Below are positions 56,438 to 64,000 of a DNA stretch of 64,000 nucleotides, in pieces. A model generated the notes under the pieces. It worked only from the letters and a program-made list of their open reading frames with translations, did no database searches and was not told where the DNA came from. The DNA lies in the NCBI RefSeq assembly GCF_010093815.1, contig NW_022985551.1:1599311-1663310 (forward strand), read 5' to 3'. Each line of letters begins with the position of its first letter. The first letter of the stretch is position 1. Source of the stretch: Pseudovirgaria hyperparasitica. Its lineage: Eukaryota; Ascomycota; Dothideomycetes; Acrospermales; Acrospermaceae. The position numbers and the translations under genes were made by a program.

Positions 56438-58427
56438 ATGGCTTCAAGACGCGCGTGCACGCCTCTGCTGAGCCGATCCTGCGCGAAGTCCATACCACGA
56501 TTCGGAAGCTTGCCCACAGCACCTACAGCTCGTTCCGCCAGAGCTACTACTATTCGCAATTACGAACCACGGCGTCATCTGTCGAGACAATGCCGATTCT
56601 TCTCATCTACTACCGCTCGAAAACTCGCCGAGGCTCACGAGCAAACTTTCGACCCTAAGCAGCAAGAACGCGAGAGCGATGAGGTAGATGTCTGCATTGT
56701 GGGAGGAGGTCCAGCAGGGTTGAGTGCTGCTATCCGTCTCAAGCAATTGGCGAACGAAGCTGGCAATGAAGAGTTCCGCGTGATTGTACTTGAAAAGGCT
56801 GGAGAGATTGGCGATCACATTGTATCAGGCAATGTTATGGAGCCATCAGCCATCAAGGAGTTACTTCCAGATTGGCTCTCAGAAGACAATCCAAATCGAT
56901 TTGAGAGGGTCACCCCGGCGACAAAAGATCAAATGAAATTCCTCACAAAGAACAGTGCGATCCCGCTTCCAAAGCCGCCTCAGATGAACAATCATGGGAA
57001 TTACATAATAAGCCTGAACGAGTTCACGAAGTGGTTAGGAGAGCGCGCAGAAGAGTTAGGAGTCGAGATATATCCAGGATTTGCTGGAGCAGAGCTTCTA
57101 TACACCGATGATGGGGCAGCTGTGAAGGGTGTGGCTACAAATGACCTCGGTATATCTAGACAAGGCAAGGCCAAGGACTCATTCGAACGTGGCATGGAGT
57201 TTCATGCCAAAGTGACTCTTCTTGGAGAAGGTGCCCACGGCAGCTTGACGAAACAGGTTGTTAAGAAGTATGACCTCAGGAGAGATAGTCAACACCAGAC
57301 ATATGCCTTGGGTATCAAAGAGGTTTGGGAAATCGAACCAGAGAAGTTTCAGTCAGGACTGATTGTCCATTCTATGGGCTATCCACTACCTAGTGATACT
57401 TATGGAGGTGGCTGGATGTACCACTTTGGAGAGAACCTGGTCAGCATTGGCTTAGTAACTGCTCTGGATTACCCAAACCCCTGGCTGGCACCATATGGCG
57501 AATTTCAAAAGATGAAGCACCATCCTTTGTATAAGAGCACGCTTGAGGGTGGGAAATGTATCTCGTACGGCGCCAGGACACTCGTGGAAGGCGGCTTTCA
57601 ATCAATACCAAAGGTCGCGTTTCCCGGTGGTGCATTGATTGGTGACACTGCAGGCTTCGTAAATGTCCCAAAGATAAAGGGCACACATAACGCCATGCGC
57701 TCTGGCATGTTGGCTGCCGAAGCTGCTTATGAAGCCATCACAACCGATGACGAGGGTGATATCTTCCTCTTCAAATATGAGGATACCCTTCGCGAATCCC
57801 CAATCTGGAAGGAACTTAAGCAAGTTCGGAACATGAGGCCTTCGTTCCATGGCCCGCTTGGCCTCTATGGTGGTGTCCTGTATTCTGGGCTTGAAGCCTA
57901 TCTTTTCAGGGGCAAGACACCGTGGACATTGAAACACGGCAAACCAGACCATGCCGCCACCAAAACCGCTGATCAGTGCCAGAAAATCGAGTACCCTAAA
58001 CCAGATGGAAAGATCAGCTTCGATATTCTGACAAGTGTGAGCAGAAGTGGCACAAATCACGAGGAAGACCAGCCCGTACACCTACAGGTAAAAGACTGGG
58101 ACAAGCACGCACAGATGGAATGGCCAAAGTACAAAGGGATTGAGAACAGATTTTGCCCAGCTGGTGTATATGAATATGTTGAAGACGAAACACGAGATCT
58201 AGGTGTGAGGTTCCAGATCAATGCGCAAAAGTATGTATCACTTTGTCCCACGCCGAGACATGCTGACACCGCTATAGCTGCGTGCACTGCAAGACATGTG
58301 ATATAAAGGTCCCTGACCAGGATATAAATTGGGCTGTTCCTCAGGTAAGGCTCTCGAGAATAGACGTGTGGGAGAACAACTAATGATAGAATAGGGCGGT
58401 GAAGGACCCAAATACGTTATGACATAA
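56438..58427 (+). CDS. CIR2: Electron transfer flavoprotein-ubiquinone oxidoreductase, mitochondrial
   Basis: Exons 56438-58230, 58278-58344 and 58395-58427 (47- and 50-nt introns) give 630 residues. The first 60 residues are Arg/Ser/Ala-rich, a mitochondrial presequence. The FAD-binding [16 protein letters not shown] is at about 84-98. Ubiquinone-site and ETF-QO signatures follow ([40 protein letters not shown]). The C-terminal 4Fe-4S cluster uses [10 protein letters not shown] and [19 protein letters not shown], the second completed only across intron 1. The last exon encodes [10 protein letters not shown]. It passes electrons from fatty-acid and amino-acid oxidation through ETF to ubiquinone at the inner membrane. 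Confidence 0.96.
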
Positions 58428-59255
58428 CGTCTACTCGTCCTCAGCTTGCTTTTCGTTGTATATATTCCATATGCACTGTACATAAGAAATGCATTTACAC
58501 TTGAGCCTCTTCTTGTCTGAGGGGAGTTATTATCGAGACAGTGGGTTGTTCATCAACAGCTTGACATGTACGAAAATTGCTCCTGAAGCATGTCAGACCT
58601 TGCCTTGCCTTGAACATGTGGCCCTACTTTACCGCTGAGCACTAAATGATGACCGAGAACTCATGCTGATCGCTTGAGAATGATATTTCCTTGTAAATCT
58701 ACACAGGATACAGGCCTCAGACAACCATCGACACACACGATTCTTGAATGTAGAGCTGCAAGCCTGGCTACAAGGCTTCAAACAGAAGTGATATGCGTGC
58801 CAGCTCAGCCAAAACACCGGAAATGCTGCGACAGGGCGAATGCATAGCAGCAACATGGAGCCACGGGCTGAATGATTTGGTGCGCAAACGGGCTCATCCC
58901 TGCCGAACCTGGAGAGTGAGGCGGTCGCTCGCTCGCTAACCACAGCTTTTTGTCGGCCACTAGCGCCAAATTCCCCGTAGCCTAAGCCGATAGCTCACCA
59001 AGTTTCCTCCACCCACGCAACTACTTCAACTCCTTCAACTTCCCTCGTCCACCTCCCTTCTTCTCCTCCTCTTCCTCCTACTCATCATCATCCACTCCGT
59101 CGTGAGAGAGCATCTTTGGCCATTCTCATCTCTCACGCCTATCCAGAGGCCTTTCAGCTGTTTACCTTCGGAACTCTGACCCATCAAACCTTCCCACACC
59201 GGCTGTTTAAAGGTCGACGCCTCTCGCTCAGCCAGGCTATTTGCAATCTCTCACA
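58428..59255. other. Intergenic region
   Basis: 3' flank of ETF-QO and promoter of the SR protein gene. 59000-59110 is strongly CT-rich, as expected of an expressed fungal leader. No other gene seen. Confidence 0.5.
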
Positions 59256-60893
59256 ATGAGCGCCACCGAAGTATCCTCCACCCGCCTCTATCTGGGCAAC
59301 CTGCCTCGCACTGGTATGATGCTTCCCGCTATCCTGGATGGATATGGTCACCTTCAATATTTGCGCGTTAGATGAGGACCGTTTGGACCCAGGCCATTAA
59401 CTCTCCAAATTTGGATAATTGACTTGCTGACTGGAATCTGGAACAGCGACAAAGGCAGACGTTGAGTCCCACTTCCAGAAGCATGGCACTGGCAAAATCA
59501 CTGAGATCAAACTCATGAATGGCTTCGGCTTTATCGAGTACGAAGACGCTATGGACGCGCGCGATGTTGTTCCTGGTGAGTTGATACGAACATCTCACAA
59601 CGAGCTCTACTGATATCACCTCTAGCCTTCCGTACGTATTTTGTTGCGAGAGCTAGTTTCTACCTTGGAAATATCTGACCATTAGTGATAGACGGATCGG
59701 ACTTCATGGGTGAGCGACTCGTCGTTCAATTCGCTCGCGGCTCCCGTGCTCGCAACGAGAACTTCCCCAACCAGGAGCGAGTTACGCCCCGTCCGCGTCG
59801 CACCCCGTTCCGGATGGACATTACAGGTCTCTCTACGGACACTTCTTGGCAGGTTAGCATCCTTCTTCCCCGCTTGAACTTGGCCCATCGGAATCACTTT
59901 CTTTTCGTCATTTAAACCCATTTTGTCTTTGGCCACTGCCCTGCCAATGTCATGCCTTCAACCTGTTTGGTGGCAACGCTCCTACAAGTCATGTCTGGAA
60001 GGCACCTAGGGCTGCCGTCCATGAAAGTTTTCTATCACTCCATGTTTTACAGCAATACCTCATCAAGTCTGAATGGCTGGACATCGGGTCTATTCCATAC
60101 ATGCGTGCCCCGGGTAGACAACACTCCGGCTTTAGCCTGTTTCCATCCGTTAGGTCTGCTAGAATCCCACTCACAGGACATCTAGGACCTCAAGGACTTC
60201 GCTCGCCAGAATGGCCTGGACGTCGTCTATTCTGAAGTTGGCCGCGAACGTGATGGCAAGGGGTGAGTTTGCGAAGATCCGAAACATGTATCTGCAGCTA
60301 AGCTTTCAAGCAGCTTCGTTGAGTATGAGACTGCCGCCGATTTGAGAAAAGCCGTGGAGATGTTAGACAACCAAGAGTTCAAAACCGCAACTGTCCGTTG
60401 CGTTGCCAATGTAAGAGTGTTCGTATGACGACCTCACGGGCACCAACCTAACAATTTGCAGACTCAAGAAGACCGTCGCAGTGACCGCTTCCGTTCTCGT
60501 TCCCCCACTGGTGGTCGCCGCCCCTACGGAGCTCCCGGCGATGATTACTATGATCGTCGAGGACCGCCCGGTGGCCGGGCATATTCACCTCGTGCCGACT
60601 ACCGCCGCCGCAGCCCACCTCCTCGCGACTACTACGATCGCGAACGATATGGTCGTTCTCCTCCCAGAGTTCGTGGACCTCCCGAAGACTACCCCCCGCG
60701 TCGCTACCCAGAAGATCCTTACGAGCCCCGTGTCCCTCCCCGTGGTGGATACCGTCCGGACCCGTACGCCAATGGCCACGATCGCGGATACGGGAGGCCT
60801 TTGTCACCCCGCGGACGTCCTCGTAGCCCTCCACGTGCAGGTTATGATGACCCTTATGCAGCGCGTGATCCGTACGCTCGTGCTCCCTACTAA
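59256..60893 (+). CDS. SR-type splicing factor with RRM and pseudo-RRM
   Basis: Seven exons: 59256-59313, 59447-59575, 59626-59631, 59692-59852, 60186-60262, 60314-60410 and 60462-60893; 319 residues. Exon 3 is a 6-nt microexon. RRM1 has RLYLGNLPRT (RNP2) and NGFGFIEYED (RNP1). The second domain carries SWQDLKDF (about 116-123), the hallmark of SR-protein pseudo-RRMs, split by a 333-nt intron. The C-terminal 145 residues are Arg/Ser/Pro/Tyr/Gly-rich (RFRSRSPTGG, YRRRSPPPRDYYDRERYG). It resembles S. pombe Srp2 and yeast Npl3: nuclear, binds exonic RNA and recruits the spliceosome. The intron 4 donor is a weak GTTAGC. Confidence 0.88.
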
Positions 60894-61528
60894 GTACATC
60901 ACCCATGTCATACTGGTTAGTCTGTAGATTCGGACCTTCTAGCTCTTTTCATCATTTATGTGTTTCAAGGGACCTATTGATGTCGCCGCCATGCTTCTCA
61001 TGGTACGGTCTTGTCGATCTTGTCGATCTTTTCTGTAGATCGATGTGGTTTTCATTTTTTACTGATGACCTTATGTGGACTCTCGACGATGAAGGGAAGG
61101 AAGGGAGCCTGGACAACTGCTGCATTGTACACTATACAAAAGTCGATATGTTGATGGGGTCCACATAATACATGCAAGATACCCATATCCTTGATTCAAC
61201 AGCTGGAAGTAGTGACTTGTACATTCATGATGGGATGTGCTATGTGTGCGTAGACAATCGCCGACTTCCGGTTATCCCGCGTAGGCAAGCTTTTACTAAT
61301 TTCTAGCGATTGATGGCAGCTATTCACTAATACCACTCTATTCTCAAAATTCTACTGTTTGTAGATCAATTCTAGGAGAAGTAAAGGTTGACCAGCTAGC
61401 TACAGCAGTGCTTTCATACAACTGACCAAGTTCGACTGTTCTTCTCAGAGAAAGTCGAAACAAATTGTCATCCAGTAAAAGCATATCATACATGCTTCTC
61501 AATACCATCTACCCTGATTACAGGTATC
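60894..61528. other. Convergent intergenic region
   Basis: 3' flanks of the SR protein gene and the bL9m gene. A gtcttgtcgatctt duplication lies near 61010-61030. No gene seen. Confidence 0.45.
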
Positions 61529-62453
61529 TCACACAACAACCCTGACTTTCCTCCTCAGTAGTCCTTTATGCGCCTCAGACTCCAACCCTCTAACCTGGAC
61601 CTCGAAATCAAAATCACCCAAGTACTTTATCCTGTTATTAGCAGCCACCTCTTCGGCCGCCGCGCCCACGATATTCACAAAACGAATATCCGCCTCGGAC
61701 ACCTGCACCATACTCGCCTCATCGTTCAATGCCAAACTACGGACAATCTCGCTTGCCAGATCCGCTGGGCTCACACTGCCGTAAATTTCGCCCAAGTACG
61801 GCTTCTTCGGACCCGGACTGCTCAGATCCACGTGGTTATTATTGGGCGTCGGCTCTGACGTGTCCTTGCTGATCGGCGTCCGTCGCAGGACGAGGGAGGC
61901 GGGCACGAAGATGCTAAGAAGCTCGAATGTGCGCTGTGGGCTGAGCGTGCTGAGAGTCACGGGCTGGGTAGTCGAAGCGGCAGTCTCGGCGGCCTTGACA
62001 ACGGAGGCACTGATGGAGTCGAGGGGCAGGTCGGCGGCGCGGCCATAGTCCCAGTCGCGCTCCATTGGCGTTTTGAGAGTTGTGAGGGTGCGTAGTTCGG
62101 CCCAGGGGATGTAGTCAGCCCAGCGGCGGTGGTACCAAGTGTTGCGCATTATGGAGCGTTTCACGGGGACGATGGAGCCTTGTGTCGTTGTCAGTGGCTG
62201 CCTCGATCATTGATTGCAATCAAATGAGACAAATGACGGAGCGAGTACGAAGATTGTACATACCCTTCTTCCCAAATGTCGCGACATTCTTGAGTAGTCG
62301 GACGGTAATGAAGTCTGCCTTGTTCGTGTCCGTCTTCTTCCCGCGAGTCTGCTGCTGTTGGAAGGGGAGCCAAGCCTTGAGGCCATATTCAGAGATTCGT
62401 CGTGAGCACGATATGCATTGTGGAAGGAGAGAAGGGCGCGTAAGAGATGCCAT
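61529..62453 (-). CDS. MRPL50: Mitochondrial large-subunit ribosomal protein bL9m
   Basis: Exons 62453-62264 and 62178-61529 (85-nt intron) give 279 residues. The N-terminus MASLTRPSLLPQCISCSRRI is a plausible mitochondrial presequence. The L9 N-domain reads VRLLKNVATFGKKGSIVPV across the splice, then RSIMRNTWYHRRWADYIPWA, matching the RNA-binding bL9 start followed by the fungal extension. The C-terminal part is not clearly bacterial-like. It is a structural component of the mitoribosome; yeast names the homologue MRPL50. Divergent from the ubiquitin protease. Confidence 0.82.
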
Positions 62454-62846
62454 CGAAGTTGAATCGCGGTCGTTGGGGTGACGAAGCTCTCATGAAGCTT
62501 TGCAAGATATGATCTTTTGGGAGAAAGTTGCGGGTAGCGCGTATAATTGAGCACGATAGGCGTACAGCGATGCCCGCGGTCAGCTCCCGCTCTGGGCACC
62601 TCCGCTGACCGCCGACACTGGCCGGAAGCGCTAGACAGTGGACGGAGGCATATATGCCGTGGTAATAGTGAAAGGGAGTTGTGAGCTGTCTGTGCCCTGC
62701 CTGGTCTCCTCCAATGGCAGTTACAGGTTTTCAAAGTTTCACTTTGCCTGTGTCTGTATCAATCGTATTGCGCTGCTTCATTCTGTGGTAACACAGCGCC
62801 ACTGGCCAATTTCGGAAACGTAATCGCATCCAAACCTCGCATCGCC
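62454..62846. other. Divergent bL9m/ubiquitin-protease promoter region
   Basis: No distinctive element recognised. Confidence 0.45.
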
Positions 62847-64000
62847 ATGCCGGACAAGCCTCTCACAATCGCAACATACGCTGCTGGTGCCTCCCTAGCA
62901 GCCATCACCCTCGTGTACGTCTTCGGCCCTACATTCTTCCTCGACGAAGAGAGTTCCAGCGCGAACCGCAAGAAAGGCGTTGTCGGCCTTAGTAATCCCG
63001 CAAATGACTGCTTCATAAACGCGAACCTACAAGCTCTTGCGGGGCTCCCCGAGCTTCGATTATATTTAATCCGAGAGACACATAGGAGGAAACTCGATGG
63101 CGACGTGCTGTACGCGGTAGATCCAGCCGGTCGCTATGAAGACGAGCACAAACGTGAAATTACGCCGTGGAAGCTGGAGGGACTGCAAAAGGGCGTGGTG
63201 ACACAGGGACTGAAAGATGTGCTTGACAGGCTGAATGAAAGGCCGATATATAAGAAGACAATATCCGCACAGAGCTTCATCGGGATCTTGGAAAGGGCGT
63301 TTCAGACTAGGATCAGCCGGCAGCAGCAGGATGCGCAGGAATTCTTGCAAGTGGTTACTGAGAGACTATGCGACGAGTATCATGCTGGTATAAAGGCAAG
63401 GCGGAAAGCGAAGAAGCTAAATACTGGTACTTCGTCGGCTGAAAAGAAGGAGGAAGACGAGGACACCAAGGAAGTAGCAGACTCACAGTCCGAGGTTGTG
63501 CTGGAAAAGAGCACAAACCAGCCAGACGCCTTTGGTAAAGAGACGGAGAAGCACCAAGAGGAAGATCAGGAGAAAAATGTTGAAGATGACGAAGAAGGGT
63601 TCCCGTTCGAGGGCAAGATGGAATCAATCATCGAGTGCCAAACATGTCATTTCCGGCCGAAGCCCTCCGTTTCAACTTTTGTCACGCTCACGCTCAGTGT
63701 CCCGCAAAAAACATCGGCTACTCTGAACAACTGTTTTGATGGTCTAATGAAAGTTGAGCACATAGACGATTACAAGTGCGACTACTGTCGACTCGATCAT
63801 GCTTTGAAGTCCAAGCGGAAGCTGCTATCAGCTGTCTCCACGCAGGAGGTGAAGGCCACAATACAATCAGATATCGATAAGCTTGAGCAAGCTTTAGAGA
63901 AAGACCCAGAGAGGCCACCGGAGGACGTGGAGTTGCCAGACTCGAAATTGGCCCCAAAGACACGCATCGAAAGACACGTACGGATATCAGAGTTTCCAAA
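62847..64000 (+). CDS. Ubiquitin carboxyl-terminal hydrolase, membrane-anchored (partial)
   Basis: Open from the ATG at 62847 to the window edge (384 codons seen, 3' part missing). Residues about 9-31 (TYAAGASLAAITLVYVFGP) are a single N-terminal membrane anchor, as in Ubp1 of yeast and USP30. The cysteine box is GLSNPANDCFINANLQAL with catalytic Cys55; the usual GNTC is replaced by ANDC. QQQDAQEFLQVVTERL (about 157-172) is the second USP motif. An acidic Lys/Glu insertion (about 190-250) is followed by CQTC and CDYC pairs, the USP zinc ribbon. The histidine box lies beyond the window. Removes ubiquitin from substrates at a membrane, ER or mitochondrial. Confidence 0.88.
   Translation, partial: MPDKPLTIATYAAGASLAAITLVYVFGPTFFLDEESSSANRKKGVVGLSNPANDCFINANLQALAGLPELRLYLIRETHRRKLDGDVLYAVDPAGRYEDEHKREITPWKLEGLQKGVVTQGLKDVLDRLNERPIYKKTISAQSFIGILERAFQTRISRQQQDAQEFLQVVTERLCDEYHAGIKARRKAKKLNTGTSSAEKKEEDEDTKEVADSQSEVVLEKSTNQPDAFGKETEKHQEEDQEKNVEDDEEGFPFEGKMESIIECQTCHFRPKPSVSTFVTLTLSVPQKTSATLNNCFDGLMKVEHIDDYKCDYCRLDHALKSKRKLLSAVSTQEVKATIQSDIDKLEQALEKDPERPPEDVELPDSKLAPKTRIERHVRISEFP

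Overview
This 64 kb window is nuclear DNA from a filamentous ascomycete (Pezizomycotina; Dothideomycetes is my best guess, not proven). The evidence is short introns, mostly 47-90 nt with GT...TACTAAC-like...AG signals, gene order on both strands without operons, and the gene set: a KapC-type bZIP, ERG6 and ERG25, a Lunapark homologue, MZM1, HRI1 and a GH105 hydrolase. I rebuilt 29 gene models with moderate to high support by reading splice sites by eye, plus one weak small-gene model. Several would be missed by a plain ORF scan because their first coding exon is tiny.

Layout. 0.4-9.9 kb: cytochrome b2-type lactate dehydrogenase, two paralogous calcineurin-like phosphoesterases separated by an AT-rich RIP-like island, an unknown conserved protein, a nucleotidyltransferase-like protein and an unknown basic/coiled-coil protein followed by a G-rich tail. 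10.4-15.8 kb: a Cys/His-rich poly-serine protein, a mitochondrial pterin-carbinolamine-dehydratase-like protein and kapC. 16.9-28.3 kb: ERG25, a large LRR protein, a coiled-coil protein, ribosomal protein eL13, a membrane esterase and HRI1. 29.4-38.6 kb: a J-domain protein with three 28-residue repeats, an unknown protein, Lunapark, MZM1, the splicing factor SLT11/RBM22 and ERG6. 38.6-53.7 kb is gene-poor (an F-box-like LRR gene, PDB1, perhaps one small Cys-rich gene). 53.7-64 kb: GH105, RTF2, ETF-QO, an SR splicing factor, mitochondrial bL9m and the 5' part of a membrane-anchored ubiquitin protease running off the window.

The genes are mainly housekeeping. Ergosterol synthesis (ERG25, ERG6), mitochondrial metabolism and assembly (PDB1, ETF-QO, MZM1, bL9m, perhaps the dehydratase and lactate dehydrogenase), and RNA processing/translation (SLT11, SR protein, eL13) are represented. 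No metabolic gene cluster, tRNA, rRNA, CRISPR array or intact mobile element was found.

The most notable signals are: an ERG25 start codon split by an intron (AT|G); an overlapping CCAAT/SRE-like site in its promoter; a 6-nt microexon and a long intron that cuts the SWQDLKD signature of the SR protein; the J-domain protein with exact-period repeats; overlapping uORFs before kapC; and an asparagine in place of a catalytic histidine in the dehydratase-like protein. I did not find convincing evidence of a wholly new multi-gene system.
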